Of a stretch of DNA of 60,149 bases, positions 46,837-56,468 are shown piece by piece. The DNA is taken from positions 1-60,149 of the forward strand of contig CAMAQZ010000007.1 in assembly GCA_945860725.1 (NCBI GenBank), given 5' to 3'. Origin of the DNA: Klebsiella pneumoniae. Lineage in GTDB: Bacteria > Pseudomonadota > Gammaproteobacteria > Steroidobacterales > Steroidobacteraceae. Below the pieces are notes generated by a model. That model ran no database searches and was not told the origin of the DNA. It saw nothing but the letters and a program-made list of their open reading frames with translations. The position numbers and the translations under genes were made by a program. The number at the start of each line of letters is the position of its first letter. Position 1 is the stretch's first letter.

Positions 46837-48573
46837 ATGTCCTGTGCTCTCTGTCCTCCTCCGAAGTCTGCCGTGCTGCAAAGGTTGCGTGCGGCGCTCG
46901 TCTGTCTGTCGTTGATCGCGACCAGCGCTGCGCTCGCGCACGACGGGCATGTGCACGCCGACGAGGAGTCGGGCGCTGTAGCCGCGACGGTCGCCGCCTC
47001 GGCAGCGGCGGGCGATACCGCCGGCCGTACGGTCATCGAACTCCTCTCGGAGCGCTACGAGGCGGTCGTGCAGTCACACGGCGACCACCTCGACATCTGG
47101 CTCGACCGCTACGACACGAACGAGCCGGTGACAGGCGCGCGTGTGGTGGTGACGGTGGGGGAGTCGGCGGAAGTCGTCGCCGAGGAGGAAACCCCTGGTC
47201 AGTACAGGGTCCCCATCACGCCGTTGACGCCCGGCGCGTCGGCGGCGCTCGCGCTCTCGATCCAGTCTGCCTTCGGCGACGATCTGCTGGGCGGTACGCT
47301 CACGGACGCCACGCCGCCAGCCGAGCCGCTCACCTCGCGCATCGTGCACGCGCTGGAACACAGTTGGCGCTGGCTGCTCGGCTTGCTGATTGCGGTCGGC
47401 GCAGCGATTGTGATGCTGCGTCTTCGGGCGCGTCGACGCGATCATCTCGCGCTCTCCGTCGGGGTGGTGCTGTTCGCGGCGATCTGGGCATTGCAGCCTG
47501 CGCCGCTCGATGCGCATGAAGGTCACGAGCACGCTGATGAGCCCACTGCGCCGATGCTCGCAGCGACCACCGGCAGCCGGCCGGCGCGGCTCGCCGACGG
47601 CAGCGTATTCGTGCCGAAGCCCACGCAGCGCCTGTTGGAAGTGCGCACCGTGCGGGTGCAGGAAGGGGATGTGTCGCGTTCACTGCAGCTCGCTGGCGAA
47701 CTGGTCGGCGATCCGCGTGCGAGCGCTGTCCTGCAGACTTTGCAGGGTGGACGGGTCGCAGGCGAGGGCGGCTCATGGCCCGAGCTCGGCGCCCGGGTGC
47801 GTCGTGGGCAGGTGTTGCTGCGTCTCACGCCGAGTGGCTCGGGCGGCGAGCGTGCCGCGACCGCCGCCGAGGCGGCGCGCGTGGAGGCCGAACTCTCGCA
47901 GGCGCGGGCTGATCTCGCGCGGCTCGAGGGTCTCACGGGTGTGGTGTCGCGCGCGGAGGTCGAGACCCAGCGCAGCCGGCTCGAGAGCCTTGTGGCGCAA
48001 CGCACGGCTTTGCGCGCGCCGCTGTCGATGGGCAGCGAGATCCTCGTCGCGCCCATCGACGGCGTGATCGCCTCCGTCGATGTGGCTCCGGGTAGTGTGG
48101 TGTCGCCGGGTGAGACGCTGCTCACGATCATCGATCCGGCGCGCATGTCCGTGGCGGCGCTGGCGTTCGAGCCCTTGACCGCCGGCAGTGTCTTGCGTGC
48201 CAGCGTCGCGCTGCGCGACGGCGGCACGCTCGAGGCGCGTCTGGTCGGCGTCGGTGCGCAGACGCGCGGCGGTGCTGTACCGGTGCGGCTCGATCTGATC
48301 GGTGTGGCGCCCGGTCTCGTCGCGGGCCGCCCCGTGACCGTGTTCCTCGAGCGCAGCGCGACGGTGCGCGGCCTCGTCCTGCCGAGTGCCGCAGTGATCC
48401 GCGCGCCCAACGGTGAGCATGTGGTGTTCGAGAAGCTGGGTGCCGAACGCTTCATGCCCCGGCCGGTGCGCATCGAGCAGGTGTCGGCCGACCGCGTGGT
48501 CGTGCTGGCGGGCATCGCGCCGCAGGCACGGGTGGTGGTGCGTGGTGCGTCGCTCATCGGCCAGATCCGCTGA
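46837..48573 (+). CDS. RND efflux periplasmic adaptor with N-terminal His-rich, membrane-anchored extension
   Basis: This 578-residue protein has two parts. Residues 1-225 comprise a signal-like segment, His motif HDGHVH at 35-40, an Ig-like region resembling FixH/YtkA-type domains (about 60-160), and two hydrophobic helices (about 177-194 and 204-220). A second His motif HEGHEHADE is at about 227-235. The remainder is a membrane-fusion protein of the CusB/CzcB type: a barrel-sandwich with coiled hairpin (ARVEAELSQARADLARLE) and IIDPARMSVAALAFE. ATG 46837 has CGAGG upstream; a TTG at 46816 is a less likely start. It pairs with the downstream RND pump and TolC-like protein. Metal is not assignable. 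Confidence 0.85.
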   Translation: MSCALCPPPKSAVLQRLRAALVCLSLIATSAALAHDGHVHADEESGAVAATVAASAAAGDTAGRTVIELLSERYEAVVQSHGDHLDIWLDRYDTNEPVTGARVVVTVGESAEVVAEEETPGQYRVPITPLTPGASAALALSIQSAFGDDLLGGTLTDATPPAEPLTSRIVHALEHSWRWLLGLLIAVGAAIVMLRLRARRRDHLALSVGVVLFAAIWALQPAPLDAHEGHEHADEPTAPMLAATTGSRPARLADGSVFVPKPTQRLLEVRTVRVQEGDVSRSLQLAGELVGDPRASAVLQTLQGGRVAGEGGSWPELGARVRRGQVLLRLTPSGSGGERAATAAEAARVEAELSQARADLARLEGLTGVVSRAEVETQRSRLESLVAQRTALRAPLSMGSEILVAPIDGVIASVDVAPGSVVSPGETLLTIIDPARMSVAALAFEPLTAGSVLRASVALRDGGTLEARLVGVGAQTRGGAVPVRLDLIGVAPGLVAGRPVTVFLERSATVRGLVLPSAAVIRAPNGEHVVFEKLGAERFMPRPVRIEQVSADRVVVLAGIAPQARVVVRGASLIGQIR

Positions 48574-48582
48574 GTCGAACCC

Positions 48583-51500
48583 ATGTTTAACCACCTCATC
48601 CTCGGCAGCCTCCGCCACCGCGTCGCCGTCCTCGCGGCCTCGGTGCTGCTCATCGGGCTCGGCGTCTGGGTCGTACCGCAATTGAATGTCGATGTCCTGC
48701 CCGATCTCAACCGCCCGACGGTCAACATCCAGATCGAGGCGCACGGGCTTGCCGCGGAGGAGGTCGAGCAGATCGTCACCGTACCGATCGAGGTGGCGAT
48801 GCAGGGCTTGCCCGGCGTTACGCGCGTGCGCTCGACCTCGAGCCTCGGTCTGTCGTTCCTCTATGTTGAGTTCGATTGGGACGCCGACATCCATCGGGCG
48901 CGGCAACTCGTCGCCGAGCGTCTCGCGAGCGCTCAATCTTCGCTGCCCGCGGACATCCGCCCGAGCATCGGCCCGATCTCCTCGATCATGGGCGAGATCA
49001 TGCTGGTGGCGCTCGCGGGTGAGGACGCCGATCCGATGGTGCTGCGCGAGACCGCTGATTTCGTGCTGCGGCCGCGTTTGCTCGCCGTCCCGGGCGTGTC
49101 GCAGGTGATCCCCCTCGGTGGGCTGGTGCGCGAGTATCGCGTCACGCCGTCCCCCGCGCGCATGCGCCAGCTCGGCGTCACGATCGATGACATCGAGGCG
49201 GCGGTACGCGGCTTCTCGGCCAATGGTGGCGGCGGCTTCATCGACGATCGTGCGCAGGAGTTCGTGATCCGCACCCTCGGTCGCGCGCGTGATCCCGCGG
49301 CGCTCGGCGGACTCGTGGTGGCGATGCGCGACGACGTGCCGGTGCTGTTGTCCTCGGTCGCGGAAGTGGGGTTCGCGGCGCGTCCGCGTCGCGGCAGCGC
49401 CGGATTCGGGGGCGAGCCTGCGGTGATCCTCGGCATCCAGAAGCAGCCGGGTGTCGACACCCTCGCGTTGACCCGCGAACTCGAGCGTACGCTTGTGTCG
49501 CTCCGCAGCACCTTGCCGCCGGGGGTGACGACGCTCGCGGTGCAGTTCCGGCAGGCGACCTTCATCGAAAGCTCCATCGGTAATGTGCGCACGGTGCTCC
49601 TTGAGGCGTTGGTGATCGTTGGCATCGTGCTCTTCTTATTTTTGATGGACACGCGCACCACGCTGATCTCGCTGGTGGCGATCCCGATGTCGGTGATCGT
49701 CACCGCGATCGTGTTCTGGCTCGCGGACCTCTCCATCAACACCATGACCTTGGGCGGGCTCGCGATCGCCATCGGCGAGCTCGTGGATGACGCCGTCGTC
49801 GGTGTCGAGAACATCCTGCGACGGATGCGCGAGAACCGGATCGCCGCACAGCCGCGATCGGTACTGCAGGTGGTTGCCGATGCGAGCGTCGAGGTGCGCT
49901 CGGGTATCGTGTACGCCACCTTGATTATCGTGCTGGTGTTCGTGCCACTGTTCGCCCTGAGCGGCATCGAGGGGCAGCTGTTTGCGCCGCTCGGCGTTGC
50001 CTACATCGTCTCGATCCTCGCGAGCCTCGTGGTGTCGGTCACGCTGACGCCGGTGTTGTGCTACTACCTGCTGCCCTCGCTGCAGATCCTCGAGCGGCCC
50101 GAGTCGCGGGTGGTGCGCACGCTGAAGGACGCCTATTCGCGGTTGCTCGACCTCGCGTTGCCCCGCGGTCGGCTCGTGCTCGCGGTGGCGGCGGCCGCAG
50201 TGCTGATCGGCACGATCGGCGCGTGGCGCTTGCCGAAGGCGTTCTTGCCGTCGTTCAACGAAGGCTCGCTGGTGATTTCGCTCGCCTTCAACCCGGGCAT
50301 TGCCTTGATCGAATCGGAGCGGCTGGGTGCCGTTGCGGAGCGGTCGTTGAAAGGAATCCCGGAGGTCGTGTCGGTGAGCCGGCGCACCGGTCGCGCCGAG
50401 CTCGATGAGCATGCCGAGGGCGTGCACATGAGCGAGATCGATGTGAATCTCAAGGAGAGCGATCGCGATCGTGCGCAGGTCGTGGACGAGGTCCGCGCCC
50501 GGCTCGGACAACTGCCGGGATCGGTATCGATCGGCCAGCCGATCAGCCATCGCCTCGATCATCTGCTCTCCGGTGTGCAAGCGGCCTTGGTGGTCAAGAT
50601 CGCAGGCGATGACCTCGACACGCTGCGGGCGCTCGGTACGCAGGCCGAACAGTTGCTCGCGGGCGTACCGGGGCTCGTCGACCTGCGGCTCGAGCGTCAG
50701 GTCCGTGCGCCTGAGATCCATGTGCGGGTCGATGAGGACGCCGCGCGTTTCTACGGCGTCACGCCGGCGGCCGTGTCTCGCCAGGTGGACCTGCTCGCCG
50801 GTGGTGAGCGCGTCGCAGAGGTCATCGACGGTCCGCAGCGCTTTGCCGTCTCGCTGCAGCTGGCTGACACCGCACGCACCCGCGCGGGTCTCGCGGAGGT
50901 GCTGGTGGACACGCCGCGGGGCGCTGTGCCGCTTTCGAACCTCGCCCGTGTCGAGGAGTCGGACGGGCCCAACCAGATCCAGCGTGAGGACGGGCGTCGG
51001 CGCATCGTCGTCTCGGGCAATATCGCGGGTGCGGGGGTCGATGAGGTGGTCGCCGAGATGGAGCAGCGGCTGAGCTCCGTGACGCTGCCCTCAGGGTATT
51101 CGATCTCGATCGAGGGACAGTTCCGGGCGCAGCAACAGGCCTCGCGCACGATCGGGCTGCTGTCGGTCATATCGCTCGGGCTCATCTTCCTCGTGCTCTA
51201 TTCGCGCTACCGCTCGACCGCGCTCGCGCTGATCATCATGGGCAATGTGCCGCTCGCCTTGGTCGGCTCGGTCGTCGCCCTCGCGATCGCAGGTCTTGAC
51301 CTCTCGGTCGCAGCGATGGTGGGCTTCATCACGCTCGCGGGCATCACCGCACGCAACGGCATCCTCAAGGTCAGCCACACCCTCAATCTTGTGTTGCGTG
51401 AGGGTCAGCCCTTCGATCGCGCCACCATCCGCCGCGCCTGTCTCGAGCGCATGACGCCGGTGCTGATGACGGCGGTATCGGCGGCCGTCGCACTATTGCC

Positions 51501-51699
51501 GCTCATGATCGGCGGTGACCAGCCGGGTAAGGAGATCCTGCACCCGGTGGCCGTCACGCTCTTCGGCGGACTCATCACCGCGACGCTGCTCGACGCAGTG
51601 GTGACACCGGTGCTCATCGAGCGATTCGGTGCAGCCGCACTGGCGCGGCTGCGTGGTGACCATACACTTGATGCGGGCAACCCCGCGGAGGCTTACTGA
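48583..51699 (+). CDS. Heavy-metal efflux RND transporter permease, CusA/CzcA family
   Basis: The 1038-residue inner-membrane pump expels metal from the periplasm or cytoplasm in a tripartite complex. About twelve transmembrane helices and two large periplasmic loops are visible. The charged TM4 motif [14 protein letters not shown] (about 397-410) has adjacent Asp residues. It differs from the DFGxxVDGAV pattern of Zn/Co/Cd pumps and the AxGxxxDAA pattern of Cu/Ag pumps, and resembles the HME5-like group as I recall it. Thus the metal is unclear. It follows the adaptor after 9 bases and overlaps the next gene by one base. Confidence 0.93.
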   Translation: MFNHLILGSLRHRVAVLAASVLLIGLGVWVVPQLNVDVLPDLNRPTVNIQIEAHGLAAEEVEQIVTVPIEVAMQGLPGVTRVRSTSSLGLSFLYVEFDWDADIHRARQLVAERLASAQSSLPADIRPSIGPISSIMGEIMLVALAGEDADPMVLRETADFVLRPRLLAVPGVSQVIPLGGLVREYRVTPSPARMRQLGVTIDDIEAAVRGFSANGGGGFIDDRAQEFVIRTLGRARDPAALGGLVVAMRDDVPVLLSSVAEVGFAARPRRGSAGFGGEPAVILGIQKQPGVDTLALTRELERTLVSLRSTLPPGVTTLAVQFRQATFIESSIGNVRTVLLEALVIVGIVLFLFLMDTRTTLISLVAIPMSVIVTAIVFWLADLSINTMTLGGLAIAIGELVDDAVVGVENILRRMRENRIAAQPRSVLQVVADASVEVRSGIVYATLIIVLVFVPLFALSGIEGQLFAPLGVAYIVSILASLVVSVTLTPVLCYYLLPSLQILERPESRVVRTLKDAYSRLLDLALPRGRLVLAVAAAAVLIGTIGAWRLPKAFLPSFNEGSLVISLAFNPGIALIESERLGAVAERSLKGIPEVVSVSRRTGRAELDEHAEGVHMSEIDVNLKESDRDRAQVVDEVRARLGQLPGSVSIGQPISHRLDHLLSGVQAALVVKIAGDDLDTLRALGTQAEQLLAGVPGLVDLRLERQVRAPEIHVRVDEDAARFYGVTPAAVSRQVDLLAGGERVAEVIDGPQRFAVSLQLADTARTRAGLAEVLVDTPRGAVPLSNLARVEESDGPNQIQREDGRRRIVVSGNIAGAGVDEVVAEMEQRLSSVTLPSGYSISIEGQFRAQQQASRTIGLLSVISLGLIFLVLYSRYRSTALALIIMGNVPLALVGSVVALAIAGLDLSVAAMVGFITLAGITARNGILKVSHTLNLVLREGQPFDRATIRRACLERMTPVLMTAVSAAVALLPLMIGGDQPGKEILHPVAVTLFGGLITATLLDAVVTPVLIERFGAAALARLRGDHTLDAGNPAEAY

Positions 51700-52136
51700 T
51701 GCGTATCTCGACCCCCAAGGCTGTTTTTGCAGCACTCGTCCTCACCCTGTCCGGTAGCTCAGCACTCGCCCAGCAATGGGACATGACGGCGGGCAGTTAC
51801 CACACCCATCTGATCTTCCAAAAAGATCGCTTCGAACTGCATCTGCACGACAAGGCGACCCATGGCATCGTCGATACCTCCAAAGGTCGCTACACCGCCA
51901 CGCTCCTCTCGGGCGGCAAGACCACCGCGGTGCCGATCACCGCGTCGAAGTCCGGCATCCTGACCGGGCGTCCGGTGCCGACAGGCGATTGGGTGCTGTT
52001 GTTCCGCGTCGAGGCGCCAAGCCGCGCGCCGGTGCAGATGCGCTACTCGTCCGGGATGGCTCGCAGCGGACAGAAGTCCGAGCAGAAGTCCGCCGATAAG
52101 AAGAGCCAGGAAGGAAATGCCCACGACCATCACTGA
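51699..52136 (+). CDS. Small periplasmic His-rich hypothetical protein in the efflux operon
   Basis: The 145-residue product is not recognised. It has a signal peptide ending near ALA-QQ (about 25), an all-beta-looking middle with several His (AGSYHTHLIFQ, ELHLHDKATHG), then a Lys/Ser/Gln-rich tail finishing with HDHH. The placement between pump and outer-membrane channel genes, with one-base overlap upstream and about 20 bases overlap downstream, suggests a role in the same export system, perhaps metal binding in the periplasm. No Cys is present. This is inference. Confidence 0.75.
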   Translation: MRISTPKAVFAALVLTLSGSSALAQQWDMTAGSYHTHLIFQKDRFELHLHDKATHGIVDTSKGRYTATLLSGGKTTAVPITASKSGILTGRPVPTGDWVLLFRVEAPSRAPVQMRYSSGMARSGQKSEQKSADKKSQEGNAHDHH

Positions 52137-53442
52137 TCACCGGTCCGCATCGATGCGGGTCCTTGTGCTGTGTGCCGTGTCGGTGATGTCCGCCGTCGCA
52201 GCGGGCGAGACGACGGTGCTCACGCTGGAGCAAGCGCTGGCGCGGGCTTTGTCAGAGGGATCGGCAACCCTGCTTGCTGTGTCGGAGCGCGAACGGGCGG
52301 CGGCACGCGCGCGGCAGGCACGCGCATGGGAGAACCCGACGCTGTCGGTCGAGGTCGAGAATGTCCTCGGTCGTGGGCCATACCGGGACTTCGATGCAGC
52401 CGAGTCCACGGTGTCGTTGTCGCAGCCACTGCCGCTGGGCGGTGGGCGTGGAGCGCGTGTGCGTGCTGCGCAATCGGACGAGCAGGCCGCCACGGCGGCG
52501 CTCGCGCTCGCGGCGCTCGAACTGCGGCGGGATGTCGCCATCGCCTATGCTGAGGCGATCGCAGCCGACCGTCTTGCGGGTATCGCACGCGAGCGCGCTG
52601 CGCTCGGTGCGCAGACACGCGCCGCCGTGGAGCGGCGTCATGCAGCCGGTCTCGAGTCCGACCTGCAGCGCGCCCGGGTCGAGGTCGAGACCGCCGGCAT
52701 GCAAGCCGACGCGAGACGCCGTGCGGCCGCGGCGCTCGCGCAACGGCGCGCGCTCGCCGCGCACTGGCGCGAGGCGACGGTGACAGCAGCGCTCGACGAG
52801 GCGTGGTTCGATGCGGCGCCGGATACCGCGTTCGATGTGGCGTCTGACGTGGCGTCTGATGTGGCGTCTGATGTGGTGCCCACCCATCCGCGACTCGTCG
52901 TCGCCCGCGCGCGGGTTGAGCAGGCGAGGGCGGAGATCGAGGCCGCTCGGCGCGCTCCGTTCAGCGGGCTCGAAGCCACCATCGGCACGCGGCGATCCGA
53001 GGACGCGCCCAGCAGCGATCGTGCTTGGTTGCTGGGTCTTTCGATGCCGTTGCCGCTCTGGGATCGCAACGAGGGCGGCATCGCCGAAGCGCGTGCCGCG
53101 CTGCAGGGGGCTGAGTTCGATCTCGAGCGTGCCGCCCGAGACCTCGTCGCCGAGCGTGAGGCGGGACTCGCCGAGCGTGATGCGGCCAAGTTCGAAGTGG
53201 ATGCGCTCACCGTGAGCGGCCTGCCCTCGTCAAAATTGTTCGCGCATCTCGCCGCCCAAGGCTACGAGGCCGGCCGGCTGTCCTTGATCGAGCGGCTCGA
53301 TGCAGAACTCGCGTTGATCCAGACGCATGAGCTTCTCGTCGCCGCCCGGCTGCGATTACGGGAGTCCGAGGCGCGAGTTGCCGCCGTCGCCCACGATGCA
53401 GGTCGGGTCGAAGCCTCTCAGGACTCGAGCACCGAGCGGTAG
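52117..53442 (+). CDS. TolC-family outer-membrane efflux protein (CusC/CzcC-like)
   Basis: The 441-residue protein forms the outer-membrane channel of the tripartite pump. It has two related helical halves with the family pattern of long amphipathic helices, for example EQALARALSEGSATLLAVSE and RARVEQARAEIEAARRAP. AGGAAGG just before ATG 52117 supports that start, although ATG 52153 would begin directly at the signal peptide (VLVLCAVSVMSAVAAG). The centre carries a 12-bp tandem repeat encoding repeated DVAS. The last 25 bases overlap the convergent carbonic anhydrase gene. Confidence 0.88.
   Translation: MPTTITDHRSASMRVLVLCAVSVMSAVAAGETTVLTLEQALARALSEGSATLLAVSERERAAARARQARAWENPTLSVEVENVLGRGPYRDFDAAESTVSLSQPLPLGGGRGARVRAAQSDEQAATAALALAALELRRDVAIAYAEAIAADRLAGIARERAALGAQTRAAVERRHAAGLESDLQRARVEVETAGMQADARRRAAAALAQRRALAAHWREATVTAALDEAWFDAAPDTAFDVASDVASDVASDVVPTHPRLVVARARVEQARAEIEAARRAPFSGLEATIGTRRSEDAPSSDRAWLLGLSMPLPLWDRNEGGIAEARAALQGAEFDLERAARDLVAEREAGLAERDAAKFEVDALTVSGLPSSKLFAHLAAQGYEAGRLSLIERLDAELALIQTHELLVAARLRLRESEARVAAVAHDAGRVEASQDSSTER
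52834..52877. repeat. 12-bp tandem repeat in the TolC-like gene
   Basis: GATGTGGCGTCT at 52834-52845 repeats at 52846-52857 (one T to C change) and 52858-52869, and a fourth, diverged copy starts at 52870. It encodes DVAS units at about residues 240-252 in a loop between helices. Copy-number change would keep the frame. Confidence 0.88.
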
Positions 53443-54056
53443 ACCTCGTCGAACTCGGCCGGGCTTTTCACGCAGACGCTGAGATCCTTCAGCAGGCCAT
53501 CGTGGAGGTCGTAGATCCAGCCGTGGACCTCGAGCGCCTTGCCGCGGTCCCAAGCGCTCTGCACGATGGTGGTCTCACTGACGTTCAGCACCTGCTCCAT
53601 CACGTTCAGTTCGCAGAGCCGGCGCAGCCGCGAGGCCTCGTCGGGCAGCTCGTCGAGCCGCGCGCGGTGCTTCTTCATGACATCGTGGACATGGCGCAAC
53701 CAGTTGTCGATGAGCCCCAGCCGACTGTTGCGCAGCGCGGCCTGTACGCCGCCGCAGCCGTAGTGGCCGCAGACGATGACATGTTCGACATCGAGGACAT
53801 CCACCGCATACTGCAGCACCGATAGGCAGTTGAGGTCGGTGTGCACGACGATGTTGGCGACGTTGCGGTGCACGAAGAGCTCGCCGGGCAGCAGCCCCAC
53901 GATCTCGTTGGCGGGTACGCGGCTGTCGGCACAGCCGATCCAGAGGTAGTTGGGGGATTGCTGCCCGACCAGCGTCCGGAAGAAGTCTGGATCACGCGCC
54001 TTGACCTCGTCGGCCCAGCTGCGGTTGCTCTCGAAGAGCGGGTGCAGGCTTCTCAC
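53418..54056 (-). CDS. can: Beta-class carbonic anhydrase
   Basis: The 212-residue enzyme interconverts CO2 and bicarbonate. Zinc ligands Cys42 (GCADSR), His98 and Cys101 (CGHYGCGG), and the Asp44-Arg46 dyad, are present; the length matches E. coli Can. It probably acts in the cytoplasm, supplying bicarbonate for biosynthesis. It overlaps the DPP-like peptidase start region by a few bases downstream of that gene (54053-54056) and converges with the TolC-like gene. Confidence 0.96.
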   Translation of the reverse strand: MRSLHPLFESNRSWADEVKARDPDFFRTLVGQQSPNYLWIGCADSRVPANEIVGLLPGELFVHRNVANIVVHTDLNCLSVLQYAVDVLDVEHVIVCGHYGCGGVQAALRNSRLGLIDNWLRHVHDVMKKHRARLDELPDEASRLRRLCELNVMEQVLNVSETTIVQSAWDRGKALEVHGWIYDLHDGLLKDLSVCVKSPAEFDEVYRSVLES

Positions 54057-56398
54057 GGCCGCTCCGGACGGAGTTCGCGCACAAAGAAATCGCTGATCGT
54101 GCGGTAACCGTGCAGCCCGGTGGTCGGGAAGCGCAGCAGTGCGTGCTTGCTGCCGGGGTAGGGCATCACCTCGAAGGGCTTGCCGAGGTCCTGCAGGCGT
54201 TTGAAGAGCGCGGTGCTGTGCGTGAAGAGCACGTTGTCGTCCGCCATGCCGTGCAGTACCAGCAGCGGTCCTCTGAGCGCCGCGGCGTGCGTCATGACAT
54301 TGCCGTCGCGGTAGCCCTCGGGGTTGCTCTCGGGCGACCCTGCCTCCGGCACACCCATGTAGCGCTCGGTGTAGTGGGTGTCGTAGAGCCGCCAGTCGGT
54401 GACCGGTGCGCCGGACACCCCTGCCGCGAAGTGCTCTGGTGCGCGCACCATCGCCATCAGCGCCATGTAGCCGCCGTAGCTCCAGCCCCAGACGCCGATG
54501 CGCGCAGGATCTACGAAAGGCAGGCTGCGCAGGTAGTCCACGCCCGTCACTTGGTCCTCGATCTCGATGCTGCCCATACGGTGGTAGAGCGCGGTCTCGA
54601 AGGCCCGTCCGCGGTTGCCGGAGCCGCGGTTGTCGAGCATGAACACCACGAAGCCCTGCTGTGCGAGGTATTGCCGGTAGTAGCCGCCCCAGGCGCGCTG
54701 CACGCGCTGCACGCCGGGCCCGCCGTAGACCTCGACGATCACCGGGTAGCGCTTCGCGGGGTCGAAGCCGAGCGGCTTCAGCATCGTAAAGTGCATCACC
54801 TGCCCGTCGACCGCGCGCAGCGTGCCGAACTCGGGGCTGCGGTGCGCTGCGAGATAGGGCGCATACGGGTGACCGGCGCCGAGTGCGTTGGCGACCAACA
54901 CCGATGGACGCTTACCGGTGGTGGTGTGGCCGGTGGTGGTGTGGCGCAGCGTGAGCGAGGGCGGCGTGTCGGGCGTCGAGAAGGTGTCGAGCCAACGCTG
55001 CGCATCGGCGGCCATCGACACCGAGTGCCAGCCCGCGCCTTCGGTGAGGCGGCGGATGCGTGCTTCGATGCCTGTGGTGTTGGATGGTCCGATGAGCGGC
55101 GCCGCGTAGAGATGCCGCTCGATGGGGGTGTCGCGGTTGGCGGTGAAATAGACGAGACCCTTCGCCTCATCGACGCCCTCGATGGCGCGCTCGCGCGAAT
55201 CACCGACCACCATCCACTCGCCGGCGGTGACAGGTCGCAGCAGCTTGCCGTCGAGATCGTAGAGATAGAGGTGCTTGTGGCCGCCGCGATAGGACGCCCA
55301 GAGGAAGGCAGGCTGACCCTTCAGGAAGGTGAGCTCGTCGTGCAGTTCCACCCAGGTGTCGCTGCGTTCCTCGAGCAGCTGCTGCGCGGTGCCGCGGGCC
55401 ACATCAACTTTAAGCAGTTCCAAGCGCTTCTGGTCGCGGGTCTGGCGCTGTACGGCGAGTGCACGCGAATCCGGGAACCAGGCAATGCGGGCGAGGTAGC
55501 CGTCGCCTGCGGCGGCGGCCGGCAGTTCGCGCAAGGTCGGTGCATCGTCCGCGGCGTCCGCCCAGGTCGCAACCCAAAGATCCACGCGTGCGTTCGGACG
55601 GCCGGCTGCGGGGTAACGCTGGCGGATCAGCCGCACCGTCTCGGCGTAGATCTCGAAGCGTTCGACCTCGTCCACGGTCGACTCATCGACGCGCGTGAGC
55701 GCGATCATGCGTTCATCGGGCGACCACCAGTAGCCGGTATCGCGGTCCATCTCCTCTTGGGCGATGAATTCAGCCATGCCGAAGGACACGAGCCCCGCGC
55801 CTTCGCGTGTGACCGCGATCTCGCGACCGGTGGCGACCTCGATGACATAGAGGTTCTGCGCACGCACGAAGCTCACATAGCGTCCGCGGGGCGAAAACCG
55901 CGCGTCCGTCTCCGCAGCCGCCGTGCGCGTCAGGCGGCGCACCGCAGGGCCAGCGCGCGGCGCCTTGAGATCGTAGAGGAAGAGATCCCCGGCGATCGGG
56001 ATCAGCAGCAGCCGCGAGTCGGCCGAGAACTGGTAGTCGATGATGCCAGCGAGGGCGACGGTGCGCTGCCGCTCACGGCGGGCCTCTTCCTCGGGCGAGA
56101 GCGTCCCTTCGTCGGCGACCAGGCTGCGCGAGTCGACGAGCAGCGCGTTGCGTCCTGTGGCGATGTGGTGGGCCCAGAGGTCGAGCCGGTCCTTGGACTC
56201 GGCGCTGCCCTGCAGGTAGGTGACAAGCTTGCCGTCCGGCGAGAATCGGGCGCTGCGCAACGAGGCGCCGGCAAGATCCGGGCCGTTGAAGAGCCGCTCG
56301 AGGGTCAGGCGCTCGGGCGGTTCCGCAGCGGCCGTGACGGCGGGCAGGACGCCGAGGGCGAGGAGGGCGATGAGCGTCAGGGGCGAGCGATTCGGCAT
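54053..56398 (-). CDS. Secreted S9 family peptidase, dipeptidyl peptidase IV-like
   Basis: The 781-residue protein has a signal peptide (LTLIALLALGVLPAVTAAAE), an N-terminal beta-propeller of DPP IV type (to about 520), and a C-terminal alpha/beta hydrolase. The nucleophile Ser640 is in GWSYGGYMAL, Asp in MADDNVLFTH, and His in PGSKHALL. The propeller contains the FIAQEEMDR-type double Glu segment that binds the substrate amino end in DPP IV. It likely removes N-terminal dipeptides ending in proline or alanine. ATG 56398 is chosen; earlier frame lacks a signal. It is divergent from a prolyl oligopeptidase gene by 70 bases. A 15-bp duplication lies within. Confidence 0.92.
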   Translation of the reverse strand: MPNRSPLTLIALLALGVLPAVTAAAEPPERLTLERLFNGPDLAGASLRSARFSPDGKLVTYLQGSAESKDRLDLWAHHIATGRNALLVDSRSLVADEGTLSPEEEARRERQRTVALAGIIDYQFSADSRLLLIPIAGDLFLYDLKAPRAGPAVRRLTRTAAAETDARFSPRGRYVSFVRAQNLYVIEVATGREIAVTREGAGLVSFGMAEFIAQEEMDRDTGYWWSPDERMIALTRVDESTVDEVERFEIYAETVRLIRQRYPAAGRPNARVDLWVATWADAADDAPTLRELPAAAAGDGYLARIAWFPDSRALAVQRQTRDQKRLELLKVDVARGTAQQLLEERSDTWVELHDELTFLKGQPAFLWASYRGGHKHLYLYDLDGKLLRPVTAGEWMVVGDSRERAIEGVDEAKGLVYFTANRDTPIERHLYAAPLIGPSNTTGIEARIRRLTEGAGWHSVSMAADAQRWLDTFSTPDTPPSLTLRHTTTGHTTTGKRPSVLVANALGAGHPYAPYLAAHRSPEFGTLRAVDGQVMHFTMLKPLGFDPAKRYPVIVEVYGGPGVQRVQRAWGGYYRQYLAQQGFVVFMLDNRGSGNRGRAFETALYHRMGSIEIEDQVTGVDYLRSLPFVDPARIGVWGWSYGGYMALMAMVRAPEHFAAGVSGAPVTDWRLYDTHYTERYMGVPEAGSPESNPEGYRDGNVMTHAAALRGPLLVLHGMADDNVLFTHSTALFKRLQDLGKPFEVMPYPGSKHALLRFPTTGLHGYRTISDFFVRELRPERP
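54915..54944. repeat. Perfect 15-bp tandem duplication in the DPP IV-like gene
   Basis: CCGGTGGTGGTGTGG occurs at 54915-54929 and again at 54930-54944. The encoded product carries a doubled Thr-rich TTTGH-like stretch between propeller and catalytic domains. The frame is kept. Confidence 0.9.
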
Positions 56399-56468
56399 GG
56401 GCGGTATCCGTCCAGTAATATGGGCGCCTGATCGGCTCGCCCGGCAACGCCGGAGTGTAGAGAGGAAC
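56399..56468. promoter_or_regulatory. Shared divergent region between two S9 peptidase genes
   Basis: These 70 bases must hold both promoters or parts of them. AT-rich AGTAATATGG near 56415 could hold a -10, but no matched -35 and -10 pair could be fixed. AGAGGAAC just before 56469 is the ribosome site of the rightward gene. Confidence 0.4.

Noticed and set aside
54110-56431. 773-codon plus-strand open frame antisense to the DPP IV-like gene
   Set aside because: It mirrors a clear peptidase gene with catalytic motifs; long antisense frames are expected at this GC content, and the product has Gly/Val/Arg-rich nonsense composition.
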